Source: Devosia sp. LC5
GTDB taxonomy: Bacteria > Pseudomonadota > Alphaproteobacteria > Rhizobiales > Devosiaceae
Assembly (NCBI RefSeq): GCF_000735585.1
Contig: NZ_JNNO01000044.1
Coordinates: forward strand, 62,001-126,000
DNA: 64,000 nt
Reading direction: 5' to 3'
Shown: one piece after another, positions 52,474 to 61,949 of the stretch
Numbering within the stretch: position 1 is the stretch's first letter
Layout of the letters: each line of letters starts with the position of its first letter
Position numbers and translations under genes: made by a program
The notes under the pieces: generated by a model
Seen by the model: the letters and a program-made list of their open reading frames with translations, nothing else
Told to the model about the DNA's origin: nothing
Database searches by the model: none

Positions 52474-54353
52474 CAGAAGGACTGCCCTATGCCGACATAG
52501 ATAGCGTAGTCGGGGTCGCCCGCATGCTTGTTGAGCGGAATGGCGACGTCGAGCCGAAGCGGCCCCAGGCCGGTATAATAGCGCACCCCGACGCCGGCGC
52601 CCAGGCGCAGGTCATCGAGTTCGGGGAAGGTGTCGGCGGCGACATAGCCGCCATCGAGAAACCCGACCACGCCGATATCGCTCGTGACCTTGGCGCGGGC
52701 CTCCAGCGAGGCTTCCAGCAGATAGCGCCCGCCGGTGACATTGCCCATGCCGTCATCGACGCCGATGGATTTATAGGCATAGCCGCGCACCGAGCCGCCG
52801 CCGCCGGCAAAGAACAGCTTGTCGGGCGGGACTTCGCTCAGGTCCGGCCCGACCAGCGCCCCGGCCTTGAAGCGGGCTGCCAGCACGAAGGGGTCTTCCT
52901 CGCCGAAGCCGAAATAGGTGCGGCCTTCCACCGTGATCTGGGCGGCGGGATTTTCATAGTTGAATTCGTAGAAGGGCTCGAGATTGGCCTCGAGATACCA
53001 GCCGCTGGTGGCATCCACCTTGTCGTCGCGGAAATCCAGTGTCGCGCCGGCATAGATGCCTGCGGTCGCGAAATCGCGGGTGCCGAATACATCGTCCTCG
53101 AACTGGCTGCGCTCCAGCATGGCGCCGCCTTCAAAGGTGATCTGGTCGGAGAAGAAATGGGTCAGCCCCAGCCGCGCATTGGCCGAGGTTTCCATATAGG
53201 TGGGATAAATAGTGCGTTCGGCCGAAATGGCGGCGACCAGGTCGGTATCGGGCGTCAGGAAGCCCGGCTTGGTGAAGGTACCGCCAAACATATAGTCGAA
53301 TTCTTCGGTATCGAGCGGCCAGGCAATGCTGGCGACGCGCGCATCGAGCCGCAGCCGCTCGGCCTGGCCGAACAGATTGCGCCAGAGATGATGGCCTTCC
53401 ACGCCCAGCCCATCGATGGTGGAATAGGTGGCGCCGACGCCAAAGCGGCGCCCGGCCGATTCCTGCACGAACAGGCTATAGGGCAGCAGCCCATCGGCGC
53501 CGATGGATTGCGCGGCTTCGAGCCGTGCGGCCTGGAACACTTCGAGCCGGTCGAGGCGTTTTTGCGCGCGCGCCAACTCGTCGGGATCATATTCCTCGCC
53601 CACTTCCAGCCCGGTCTGGCGGCGGACGAATTCGGGGTCCATCCGTTCGGTGCCCGACACGGTGACCTCGCCAAAGGCGGCTTTCATGCCCGGATTGACG
53701 GTGATGGTAACGTCCACACTGCTGCTGGCGTGATCGGCCACCACATCGCGGGTGACCACGGCGGCCTTGGCATAGCCCTGCTGCCGCCAGGCTTCGAGTG
53801 CCAGCTGTTCGGCCTGGAGGATGACGCTGGATTTGGCAATCTGGCCGCTGCCGAAGCCGCGGGTGGAGGGCAGGTCCACATGGTCGAACGGGTCGGCGGT
53901 GGGCGGCGCCTGATTGATGATATTGACGCTGTTGAAGCGGAACAGCGGTCCGGGCGTCACCAGAATGGCGACATCGACCGGCTTGGGCAATTTGGTGTCG
54001 GGCGCCAGATTGGCAGCTTCCGCGCCGCCGACGCGGATGCTCACCGTGCCGCCGTAATAGCCCTCATTGTACAGCGCGGCGATGATGCGCTTGTAATCGC
54101 CCCGCGCCTTGGCCAGCAGGCCCGCGGCGCCCGAAGCCGGCTCATTCTGGTCGGCGACGAGGGCCGAGGCATTGCGCACGGCATTTTCCGGCACGCCGGT
54201 CTCGGTGACGGAGAGATTGACCTTATAGGGCTGGGGGTCGGCAATCACCGCCTCGGCATCGGTCTGGCTCTGGTCTTCGAACAGCTTGATGCCGAAAATC
54301 TCGAATGCAGAAACCGGCGCCACCGCAAGGCCCATTCCGGTCGCAGCAAGCAA
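52473..54353 (-). CDS. tamA: Outer-membrane assembly protein TamA (Omp85 family)
   Basis: A 626-residue Omp85 barrel protein. POTRA domains cover the first ~270 residues (e.g. ALYNEGYYGGTVSIRV, YAKAAVVTRDVVADHASSSV, FGEVTVSGTERMDPEFVRRQ), then a 16-strand barrel containing FFAGGGGSVRGYAY, the Omp85 RGY motif in loop 6, and a C-terminal strand ending GIGQSF. The TTG start gives a signal peptide without its basic n-region; in the same frame a CTG at 54392 (or ATT just before) would add HIARLVTSFSAI, which looks like the missing n-region. No ATG or GTG exists between the upstream in-frame stop and 54353. Confidence 0.92.
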   Translation of the reverse strand: MLAATGMGLAVAPVSAFEIFGIKLFEDQSQTDAEAVIADPQPYKVNLSVTETGVPENAVRNASALVADQNEPASGAAGLLAKARGDYKRIIAALYNEGYYGGTVSIRVGGAEAANLAPDTKLPKPVDVAILVTPGPLFRFNSVNIINQAPPTADPFDHVDLPSTRGFGSGQIAKSSVILQAEQLALEAWRQQGYAKAAVVTRDVVADHASSSVDVTITVNPGMKAAFGEVTVSGTERMDPEFVRRQTGLEVGEEYDPDELARAQKRLDRLEVFQAARLEAAQSIGADGLLPYSLFVQESAGRRFGVGATYSTIDGLGVEGHHLWRNLFGQAERLRLDARVASIAWPLDTEEFDYMFGGTFTKPGFLTPDTDLVAAISAERTIYPTYMETSANARLGLTHFFSDQITFEGGAMLERSQFEDDVFGTRDFATAGIYAGATLDFRDDKVDATSGWYLEANLEPFYEFNYENPAAQITVEGRTYFGFGEEDPFVLAARFKAGALVGPDLSEVPPDKLFFAGGGGSVRGYAYKSIGVDDGMGNVTGGRYLLEASLEARAKVTSDIGVVGFLDGGYVAADTFPELDDLRLGAGVGVRYYTGLGPLRLDVAIPLNKHAGDPDYAIYVGIGQSF

Positions 54354-54392
54354 GATGGCGCTAAAACTCGTTACCAGACGCGCGATATGCAG

Positions 54393-54830
54393 TGGACCAA
54401 TTCCCGTCCGTTACGCTTCTACCAAGAAGGACAGAAGCCGATATTGCCCTCAGGGACCACAAGATTCGGTTAAGCGCGATCCCGGCCCCACCCTCCGACG
54501 CTGCAGGCGGTCATTTCGTGGCCAGTTTAGGGCGGTACCAAGGCATCGGGCAAGGTTTAGGGAAAATTGTTCTCAATTCCGTGGGCGAGCGTGGCCGATG
54601 GGCAACGGGTGGCGACACTCTGGGGGAACGGTTGGGAAGTACTCAGATGGGGCAACGGGGGCGGGGATGATCGCACCATGCTTCCCCAACCACCGCTCTC
54701 CCTCGGGCTTGACCCGAGGGCCACTCGCCGCTTGCACGAAAAATAGTGGCTAACCCCAACGGCCCTCGGGTCAAGCCCGAGGGAGATGCGGCGGATGTGA
54801 CGAGAACAAGTAACGAAAAACGAGAACGGG
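54393..54830. repeat. Intergenic region with palindromic repeat pair (family B)
   Basis: A gene-free space between tamA and yejA, both on the minus strand. It holds a perfect 25-bp inverted pair at 54698-54722 and 54761-54785; each arm is a hairpin CCCTCGGG-CTTGA-CCCGAGGG. The same element recurs near 63.2 kb with related internal sequence (GGCCACTCG[C/T]CGCTTG). Nothing else was recognised; the tamA promoter should lie in the upper part. Confidence 0.8.
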
Positions 54831-56675
54831 CTACTGTCCCACCTTCGCCGCCTTGGCTTCGTCATACCACCAGATGGTAGGGAAGCCGATGCTGTATTCG
54901 GGCAGCGGGTCGGGATGGCTGAAGCGATCCCAACGGGCCACGCGGGCGGTGCGCAGCGTATAGCCGGGGATGACGAAATTGTTGGCCAGCAATACCCGAT
55001 CGAGCGCCGCCGTTGCGGCCTCGAGGGTCGGGCGATCCTTGGCGTAGATGATCTTGTCGATCAGCGCATCGACGCCCGGATCGGCAATGCCGGCATAGTT
55101 TTGCGAGCCTTCTTCATTGGCTGAGGCCGAGCCAAAGAAATAGCGCTGTTCATTGCCGGGCGAAAAGGATTGCGCCCAGGCATAATAGAGCATGTCGTAG
55201 TCGAACGAGCGCACCCGGTTGATATATTGCGGACTATCGACCACGCGGATGGTGGCGGCGATGCCGATCCGGGCAAGATTGGTGACCAGGTTAGTGGTCA
55301 TGGGCTCATGCACCGGGCCGTTGAGCAGGATTTCAAAGCTGAGTTGCTCGCCATTGGCGTCAAGCAGGCGATCGCCCTGGAGCGTATAGCCAGCCTCGGT
55401 CAGCAGATCCAACGCCGCGCGCAGATTGGCGCGCAGGGCTTGCGGATTGCCGGCAACCGGATTGACATAGGGCTCGGTAAAGACAGAGGGGGGAACCAGG
55501 TCCTTCACGGAATTGAGGATATCGAGTTCCTGACCCTCAGGCCTGCCCTTGGAGGCGAAGGGCAGGCCGAAGAAGAAGCTGTCGATGCGGCTATATTGGT
55601 CGAAAAACAGCGTGTGGTTGAGCTCTTCAAAATCATAGGCGAGGTTGATCGCCTTGCGGACGCGGATGTCTTGGAATTTGGGTTTGCGCAGGTTTGGGAT
55701 GAACCCCCAAAGCAGCCCCGCGCTATTATAGGTTTGAGGGAACAGTTCCTTGACGACGCGGCCCTGCTGCACGGTGGGGAAATCATAGCCGGTGGCCCAC
55801 CGGCGGGCCGCGATTTCGATCCACCAGTCGAATTGGTCTCCCTTGAAGGCCTCAAACCGGACGGTGTCGTCGCGGAAATATTCGATGCGATACTCGTCGA
55901 AATTATTAGTACCCACCTCGGTGGGGTGATCCTTGGCCCAATAATTCTCCACGCGCTTATAGGTGACCGTGCGTCCGGCATCGAAACTGGCCAGTTCGTA
56001 AGGCCCGGATCCCATCGGCGGTTCAAGCGTCGAGGCGCCAATGTCGCGTTGGCGGCTCTGGGCGTCCTTGCCCTCCCACCAATGCTGGGGCAGCACCAGT
56101 AATTGTCCCAAAATGCTGGGCAATTCACGATTGCCAGTCTGATCGAAGGTGAAGGTTACTTCGCCGGGCGCGGTTTCTTCGGCACCTATGACGTTGTGAT
56201 AATATTGGGCCTGGTCGGGGCTGAGTTCGATCGCCTTGTTGAATGACCAGACAACGTCCTGAGCAGTGACGGGTTCGCCGTCGTGCCATTTGGCGGCGGG
56301 GTTGAGGCGGAAGGTAACCGAGGAGTAATCGGCGGGAAACTTCATGGCTTCGGCCAGCAGCCCGTAGCTAGTGAGTACCTCATCCATCGAGGGTGTCATC
56401 AGCGTCTGGTAGACCAGGCCGAGGCCGCTGGCCGGCTCACCCTTGGGCAGCAGGGGATTGAAGGTATCGAACCCGCCAGAAGCGCTCATCCGCACCGTGC
56501 CGCCCTTGGGCGCATCGACATTGACATAGTCGAAATGGGTGAAGCCCTCGGGATATTTCGGCTCGCCAATGGCAGAACTTGCATGCAGCCAGGTGTCGGG
56601 CTTGTCGGCCTGGGCGAAAGCCGAGAGGGTGGAGACCAGGACGAGGCCGGCGGCAAGGATTGAGGTGAGCTTCAT
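54831..56675 (-). CDS. yejA: Oligopeptide ABC transporter substrate-binding protein (YejA type)
   Basis: A 614-residue periplasmic protein of SBP family 5. A Sec signal peptide ends near STLSAFAQ. The YejA-specific start reads WLHASSAIGEPKYPEGFTHF and VNVDAPKGGTVRMSASGGFD, followed by FRLNPAAKWHDGEPVTAQDV and GSGPYELASFDAGRTVTYKR. YejA-type proteins take up oligopeptides and, in enterobacteria, microcin C. It is the last gene of the yejBEFA cluster, 75 bp behind yejF. Confidence 0.93.
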   Translation of the reverse strand: MKLTSILAAGLVLVSTLSAFAQADKPDTWLHASSAIGEPKYPEGFTHFDYVNVDAPKGGTVRMSASGGFDTFNPLLPKGEPASGLGLVYQTLMTPSMDEVLTSYGLLAEAMKFPADYSSVTFRLNPAAKWHDGEPVTAQDVVWSFNKAIELSPDQAQYYHNVIGAEETAPGEVTFTFDQTGNRELPSILGQLLVLPQHWWEGKDAQSRQRDIGASTLEPPMGSGPYELASFDAGRTVTYKRVENYWAKDHPTEVGTNNFDEYRIEYFRDDTVRFEAFKGDQFDWWIEIAARRWATGYDFPTVQQGRVVKELFPQTYNSAGLLWGFIPNLRKPKFQDIRVRKAINLAYDFEELNHTLFFDQYSRIDSFFFGLPFASKGRPEGQELDILNSVKDLVPPSVFTEPYVNPVAGNPQALRANLRAALDLLTEAGYTLQGDRLLDANGEQLSFEILLNGPVHEPMTTNLVTNLARIGIAATIRVVDSPQYINRVRSFDYDMLYYAWAQSFSPGNEQRYFFGSASANEEGSQNYAGIADPGVDALIDKIIYAKDRPTLEAATAALDRVLLANNFVIPGYTLRTARVARWDRFSHPDPLPEYSIGFPTIWWYDEAKAAKVGQ

Positions 56676-56750
56676 CGGGCGGCTCCAGGCTATTTGCAGA
56701 TTTGTGTCAAGACTAGGCGGATTGGGCCGGGCGCGACAGGGGGCGCGGCA

Positions 56751-58361
56751 TCAAGATTTTGCGGGCGCAGGGGCAGGCACATCCCGCTCGAACGCCGCAG
56801 CCAGCAGGGCCTTGGTATAGGCGTCTTGCGGCCTAGCGAAGATTTCGGCCGCCGGACCCTGTTCCACCACGCGCCCATTGCGCAGCACGATGATGGTATT
56901 GGCGAGGGCGCGCACTACTTTGAGGTCGTGGCTGATGAACAGATAAGTCAGCCCGTGCCGTGTCTGCAGATCGCGCAGCAGATCGACCACCTGGGCCTGG
57001 ATGGAGACGTCGAGCGCCGAGGTCGGCTCGTCCAGCACGACGAATTTCGGATTGAGCACCATGGCGCGGGCAATGGCGATGCGCTGGCGCTGGCCGCCGG
57101 AAAATTCATGCGGATAGCGCAGGCCCGCCTCGTTGGGCAGCCCCACCTCGTCCAGCGCTTTGGCCACGCGGGCATCGCGCTCCGCAGCCGAGAGGCGGGG
57201 CGCATGCACCTTGAGGCCTTCCCCGATAATGCCGGCGACCGACATGCGCGGGCTGAGCGAGCCGAAGGGGTCCTGAAAGACGATCTGCATATCGGCCCGC
57301 AGCGGCCGCATGGCCTTCCACGAGCGCGAGGAAATCTCATTGCCGAGCACGACAATGCGCCCCTCCGAGGAGATGAGGCGCAGGATGGCATTGCCCAGCG
57401 TCGATTTGCCCGAGCCGCTTTCGCCGACAATGCCAAGGGTTTCGCCCTGGCGGATGGCGAGGTCGACCCCGTCCACGGCTTTGACATGGCCGACAGTGCG
57501 GCGCAGCAGCCCGCGCTTGACGGGAAACCAGACCTTGAGATCATTGGCCTCCACAATATTGGGAGCGTTCGGATCGGCCAGCGGCGGCGTGCCACGCGGC
57601 TGGGCGGCCAGCAGATGCCTGGTATAGGCGTGCTGCGGATTGTCGAATACCGAGGCGACCGGCCCGGTTTCGACAATCTCGCCCTTGGTCATGACGCAGA
57701 CGCGGTCGGCAATGCGGCGGACAATGCCCAGATCGTGGGTGATGAACAGCATGGCCATGCCCAGCCGCTGCTGCAACTCCTTGAGCAGGGTGAGAATCTG
57801 CGCCTGCACGGTCACGTCGAGCGCCGTGGTCGGCTCGTCGGCCACCAGCAGGTCCGGCTCATTGGCCAGCGCCATGGCGATCATGACGCGCTGGCGCTGC
57901 CCGCCTGAAAGCTGGTGCGGGAACGCCGCGAGCCGGCTTTTCGGATCGGGGATACCCACGGCATCAAGCAATTCCAGCGTGCGGGCGCGGGCGGCATTGG
58001 TGCGCAGGCCCCGATGGAGGGCCAGAACCTCCCCGATCTGGCGCTCGATCGTATGCACCGGATTAAGGCTGGTCATCGGCTCCTGAAAGATCATCGAAAT
58101 GTCGTTGCCGCGCACTGCCCGCAGCTCATTCGGCCTGGCCGTAACTAGGTTTCGGCCCTTGAACAGGATGTCGCCGGAAAGGGTCGCAGTGGGCGGCAAC
58201 AGCTTGAGCACCGAAAGCGCCGTCACCGACTTGCCTGAACCGCTCTCGCCCACCAAAGCCACGGTTTCGCCCGGCGCGATATCAAGGCTGACATTGCGCG
58301 CGGCGGGAGTGGCGCCGAAGGCCACGCTCAGATTGCGGATGGAGAGGAGGGGGGCGGTCAT
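56751..58361 (-). CDS. yejF: Peptide ABC transporter dual ATP-binding protein (YejF type)
   Basis: A 536-residue fusion of two ATPase domains. Domain 1: [62 protein letters not shown]. Domain 2 starts near residue 280: [59 protein letters not shown]. The double ATPase in one chain is typical of YejF and GsiA. Its start overlaps the yejE stop (ATGA). Confidence 0.95.
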   Translation of the reverse strand: MTAPLLSIRNLSVAFGATPAARNVSLDIAPGETVALVGESGSGKSVTALSVLKLLPPTATLSGDILFKGRNLVTARPNELRAVRGNDISMIFQEPMTSLNPVHTIERQIGEVLALHRGLRTNAARARTLELLDAVGIPDPKSRLAAFPHQLSGGQRQRVMIAMALANEPDLLVADEPTTALDVTVQAQILTLLKELQQRLGMAMLFITHDLGIVRRIADRVCVMTKGEIVETGPVASVFDNPQHAYTRHLLAAQPRGTPPLADPNAPNIVEANDLKVWFPVKRGLLRRTVGHVKAVDGVDLAIRQGETLGIVGESGSGKSTLGNAILRLISSEGRIVVLGNEISSRSWKAMRPLRADMQIVFQDPFGSLSPRMSVAGIIGEGLKVHAPRLSAAERDARVAKALDEVGLPNEAGLRYPHEFSGGQRQRIAIARAMVLNPKFVVLDEPTSALDVSIQAQVVDLLRDLQTRHGLTYLFISHDLKVVRALANTIIVLRNGRVVEQGPAAEIFARPQDAYTKALLAAAFERDVPAPAPAKS

Positions 58362-59482
58362 GCCAGCGTCTTTCGCGGATCGAAGGCGTCGCGCACCGCT
58401 TCGCCGATGAAGACCAGCAGCGTCATCATGATGGCGATGGTGAAAAAGCCGGTAAGGCCGAGCCAGGGGGCTTGGAGGTTATCCTTGCCCTGGGCCAGCA
58501 ATTCGCCCAGCGAGGGGGAGCCGGGGGGCAGGCCGAAGCCGAGGAAATCGAGCGAGGTGAGGGTGGCAACCGACCCCGAGAGGATGAAGGGCATGAAGGT
58601 GAGCGTCGCCACCATGGCGTTGGGCAGCAGATGCCGCCAGATGATGGTGAGGTTGGAGACGCCCAGCGCGCGGGCGGCGGCGACATATTCAAAATTGCGG
58701 GCGCGCAGGAATTCGGCGCGGACAATGCCGACCAAAGCGACCCAGGAAAACAGCAGCAATATGCCCAGCAGCACCCAGAAGCTGGGGGTGATGACGCTCG
58801 AAATGATCAGCAGCAGATAGAGCGCGGGAATGGCCGTCCAGATTTCGATGAAGCGCTGGAACAACAGGTCGGTCCAGCCGCCGAAATAGCCCTGCACCGC
58901 GCCGGCAGCGACGCCGATGAGTGAGGAGGCGATGGTCAGCGCCAGCCCGAACAGGATCGAGATGCGGAAGCCATAGATGAGCCGCGCCAGCACATCGCGC
59001 CCGCGATCGTCGGTACCCAGCCAATGCAGATTGCCCCAATGGCAATTGGGGTCGGCGGCCAGGGCGGGATAGCCCGCGCAGTTTTCCGCCTGGCTCATGG
59101 TCCAGGCCGGGGCGACGGCGCCGGAATAGGGCAGGAAGCCATCGACGGTCTGGTAGTTGAAGCGGATCGGCGGCCAGATCGCCCAGCCATTGGCGGCGAT
59201 TTCCTCGGCGATGAAATCGTCGCGATAATTGGTGACAGCGAGGAAGCCGCCGAATTTGGGCTCGGGATAGTCGACCAGCGCCGGCACCAGCAATTCGCCC
59301 CTGTAGGAGACCAGGATCGGCCGGTCATTGGCGATGAACTCGGCGCCAAGCGTCACGACAAACAGCACGAGGAAAATCCACAGCGACCAGAAGCCGCGGT
59401 GATTGGCGCGGAAATTGACCAGCCGCCGGCGATTGATCGGCGAGAGCCGGGCGCGCATGGGAGCAGCCGCGATCTCGCTCAT
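58358..59482 (-). CDS. yejE: Peptide ABC transporter permease (YejE type)
   Basis: A 374-residue permease. The N-terminus SPINRRRLVNFRANHRGFWS and the periplasmic insertion with PILVSYRGELLVPALVDYPE and HWGNLHWLGTDDRGRDVLAR are YejE-specific; the EAA-type loop is YVAAARALGVSNLTIIWRHL and LDFLGFGLPPGSPSLGELL closes the channel domain. ATG at 59482 overlaps the yejB stop; an open frame continues upstream into yejB but is only an overlapping read. Confidence 0.95.
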   Translation of the reverse strand: MSEIAAAPMRARLSPINRRRLVNFRANHRGFWSLWIFLVLFVVTLGAEFIANDRPILVSYRGELLVPALVDYPEPKFGGFLAVTNYRDDFIAEEIAANGWAIWPPIRFNYQTVDGFLPYSGAVAPAWTMSQAENCAGYPALAADPNCHWGNLHWLGTDDRGRDVLARLIYGFRISILFGLALTIASSLIGVAAGAVQGYFGGWTDLLFQRFIEIWTAIPALYLLLIISSVITPSFWVLLGILLLFSWVALVGIVRAEFLRARNFEYVAAARALGVSNLTIIWRHLLPNAMVATLTFMPFILSGSVATLTSLDFLGFGLPPGSPSLGELLAQGKDNLQAPWLGLTGFFTIAIMMTLLVFIGEAVRDAFDPRKTLA

Positions 59483-60573
59483 AGCTCGCGGCTTTCGAAA
59501 TCGATGCGCGGATCGACCCACATATAGGCGAGGTCCGAAATCAGCGCGATGACCAGGCCAAGCAGGGAGAAGATGTAGAGCGTGGCAAACACCACCGGAT
59601 AGTCGCGATTGGCGACCGAGGTGAAGCCGAGCAGGCCCAGCCCATCGAGCGAGAAAATGGTTTCGATCAGCAGCGAGCCGCCGAAAAACGCCCCGACAAA
59701 GGCGCCGGGGAAGCTGGCGATGATCAGCATCATGGCGTTGCGGAAGACGTGGCGATAGAGCACCTGGCCTTCGGTGAGCCCCTTGGCGCGGGCGGTGGTG
59801 ACATATTGCTTGCCGATCTCGTCGAGAAACGAGTTCTTGGTCAAAAGCGTCGTGGTGGCGAAGGCGCCGAGCGCCATGGCGGTGATGGGCAGCACCAGAT
59901 GCCAGAGATAATCCAGCACCTGCCGCCACAGCGGAAAGCTGTCAAAGCCGGGCGAGGTCAGCCCCCGCAGCGGGAAGAATGACCAGAAACTGCCGCCGGC
60001 AAACAGCACGACGAGCGCGATGGCGACGAGGAAGCCCGGGACCGCATAGCCCACGATGATCACTGTGGAGGTCCACACGTCAAAGCGTGACCCATCGGAA
60101 ACGGCCTTGCGGATGCCCAGCGGAATGGAGATGCCATAGGAAATCAGCGTCATCCAGAGCCCGAGCGAGATGGAAACCGGCATCTTTTCCTTGATCAGGT
60201 CGATGACCGAGATGTCGCGATAATAGCTCTCGCCGAAATCGAAGCGCAGATAATTCCATAGCATCATGCCGAAGCGTTCGAGCGGCGGCTTGTCGAAGCC
60301 GAACTGCTTTTCGATACGCTCGACCAATTCGGGCGAGAGCCCCCGCGAGCCGCGATAGGTCGTTCCCTGGCCCTGCTGGGGCGGAGGCGCTGCCATGTCG
60401 CCGCCCCCGCCGGTGACGCGTTCGGTGAGCGAGGCGTTCTGCCCCGAAATATTGGCAAGCGCCTGTTCGACCGGGCCGCCGGGGGCAAACTGGGTGATGA
60501 GAAAGGAAACCGCCATGATGCCGAACACGGTCGGGATCATCAGCAACAGGCGGCGGAGTATATAGGCGCCCAT
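59479..60573 (-). CDS. yejB: Peptide ABC transporter permease (YejB type)
   Basis: A 364-residue permease and first gene of the cluster. It begins MGAYILRRLLLMIPTVFGIM and carries the YejB-type periplasmic loop FAPGGPVEQALANISGQ with a Gly/Pro-rich spacer before GLSPELVERIEKQFGFDKPP. The docking loop is YVTTARAKGLTEGQVLYRHV. The 205 bp upstream, shared with the divergent DUF2007 gene, should contain the promoter. Confidence 0.95.
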   Translation of the reverse strand: MGAYILRRLLLMIPTVFGIMAVSFLITQFAPGGPVEQALANISGQNASLTERVTGGGGDMAAPPPQQGQGTTYRGSRGLSPELVERIEKQFGFDKPPLERFGMMLWNYLRFDFGESYYRDISVIDLIKEKMPVSISLGLWMTLISYGISIPLGIRKAVSDGSRFDVWTSTVIIVGYAVPGFLVAIALVVLFAGGSFWSFFPLRGLTSPGFDSFPLWRQVLDYLWHLVLPITAMALGAFATTTLLTKNSFLDEIGKQYVTTARAKGLTEGQVLYRHVFRNAMMLIIASFPGAFVGAFFGGSLLIETIFSLDGLGLLGFTSVANRDYPVVFATLYIFSLLGLVIALISDLAYMWVDPRIDFESREL

Positions 60574-60778
60574 TCGGTCTCCGGGATATCCGGGCAGGTC
60601 TGCCCGGAGCCTTGCTCATGCAAAACTAGATGCTGGTAGGCCCCTTCGGGCAAATCACCAAGCGGTGAAGCGGCTTGGCGGCTAATGCAACATTTTGGCG
60701 ACGGCTTGGCAAGCGCGCCCGGGCTTGCCAAGCGCGTGCTTTGCCCATCAGATCAGCCCAACCAGATCGGGGAGCCTC

Positions 60779-61012
60779 ATGGCGTTTCAGACTATCGTGG
60801 AAATCGAAGATCCCTCGCAGGCCCGCGTGCTTGTGGTGGCGCTCAAGGCGCATGGCTTTCATCCGCTCGAAGGCGGGGAGGGCGGATTGCCGGGCGTGCG
60901 TGGGCTGTTCGGCCCCAAGGGCGTGCCGGTGCAGGTGCCCGATGAGGAGGCCGAGGATGCAAAAGTTTTGGCGCTCGATCTGTTGAAGCAAATGCAATCG
61001 GATGCGGATTAG
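60779..61012 (+). CDS. DUF2007-like small protein
   Basis: A 77-residue soluble protein: an initial ferredoxin-like half (FQTIVEIEDPSQARVLVVAL, KAHGFHPLEGGEGG) and a terminal helix (EDAKVLALDLLKQMQ). The layout, a helix for switching between copies of a short segment followed by a residue pair LPG, resembles DUF2007 (putative signal-transducing) proteins. Function unknown. ATG at 60779 is preceded by GGGGAG. Divergent from yejB. Confidence 0.7.
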   Translation: MAFQTIVEIEDPSQARVLVVALKAHGFHPLEGGEGGLPGVRGLFGPKGVPVQVPDEEAEDAKVLALDLLKQMQSDAD

Positions 61013-61200
61013 TGCCAAGTCCTTGCGAGGACGGTGGATTTGTCGGAAAACAGGTGGCGCGCTTTGTCGCGGCGCTCTAAATCGGCCACATTGATGCGGA
61101 CTGGTCCGAATACGGGCGGGCTGTTGAACACAATTGCTGGTTTGGGTATAAGCCAGCCAAGCTGTTAACCTTTATTAAGCCCTTGGGCAGGAGCGAACCG

Positions 61201-61830
61201 ATGATGGTTTGGAAGCGTGGATCGTTCACCGCCGCGGGAGTCGCGGCAATGGCGCTGCTGGTCGCGGGCTGCACTACTGGCGGCTCCAATACAGCCAATC
61301 TCAATACGATCGGCGCGCCCCAGCAATTGCAGCCGGTGCAGAATTCGACGGTGTCCCAGGGCACGCTGCCCGCCATCGGCGCGACCGGTACCCCGGCGCC
61401 GGGCCTGTCCGGCCAGCCCGTACTGGGCGGCGTTCCCGCACAAACCGCTTCGGCCACACCGGGGCTGGGCATGCCGGGCATGACAGCACCTGCCGCGCCG
61501 GGCGGCTCGATCGTTTCGCTCGATCCACTGGCCCAGCCCGGCGCCAGCGGCATGAGTGCGGGCCCCGAGGGCGCCTGGACCGTGGTGGCCGGCTCGACCC
61601 AGTGTCAGCTCAATCTGCCGCTCACCGCCAAGACCGGCACCAATTACTATCGCGCCTCGGCTCCCGGTTGCAGCCTGCCCGCTTTGGCCTCGGTCGGCGG
61701 CTGGCAGCAGGTGGGCAGCCAGCTCCAGCTTTACGATGAGAACGGCAATATCGCCGCCTTCCTCGCCCCCAATGGCGGCCGCTATATCGGGACCATGGGC
61801 GGCGGTCAGCCCATCGCCCTCCAGCGCTGA
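61201..61830 (+). CDS. Lipoprotein with Inh (metalloprotease-inhibitor-like) domain
   Basis: A 209-residue exported lipoprotein with lipobox ALLVAGC near residue 25. A ~95-residue Gly/Pro/Ala-rich, low-complexity linker follows. The C-terminal ~85 residues match the AprI/Inh beta-barrel as found in brucella Omp19-type proteins: GAWTVVAGSTQCQLNLPL, SAPGCSLPALASVGGWQ with the paired Cys, and LQLYDENGNIAAFLAPNGG. Such proteins can inhibit proteases in the envelope. AGGAG lies 7 nt before the ATG at 61201. Confidence 0.85.
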   Translation: MMVWKRGSFTAAGVAAMALLVAGCTTGGSNTANLNTIGAPQQLQPVQNSTVSQGTLPAIGATGTPAPGLSGQPVLGGVPAQTASATPGLGMPGMTAPAAPGGSIVSLDPLAQPGASGMSAGPEGAWTVVAGSTQCQLNLPLTAKTGTNYYRASAPGCSLPALASVGGWQQVGSQLQLYDENGNIAAFLAPNGGRYIGTMGGGQPIALQR

Positions 61831-61857
61831 TTCTTTGGGTGATGCCGGTCTGCAAGC

Positions 61858-61924
61858 GGTGTTTCTCTGCGCTTCCGGCGCTCACGTACTGAGGTACGTT
61901 CCGCTCCGGTTCTCGAGAAACACC
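61858..61924. repeat. Long nested hairpin between inh-type lipoprotein gene and zapE
   Basis: GGTGTTTCTC (61858-61867) pairs with GAGAAACACC (61915-61924), and inside the loop ACGTAC (61884-61889) pairs with GTACGT (61894-61899) across a TGAG tetraloop; smaller CCGG-type pairings lie between. It could be a dispersed repeat or a transcription terminator. Confidence 0.6.
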
Positions 61925-61949
61925 CCTTTCGACTCGGCCTGACCCAAAT

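Noticed and set aside
52524-54473. Plus-strand open frame of 649 codons opposite tamA
   Set aside because: Antisense shadow in a GC-rich gene; the minus strand encodes an Omp85 barrel with conserved RGY motif.
58358-59929. YejE reading frame extended 149 codons into yejB
   Set aside because: The extension overlaps yejB in another frame and is His/Arg-rich; the ATG at 59482 with ATGA overlap fits the family.
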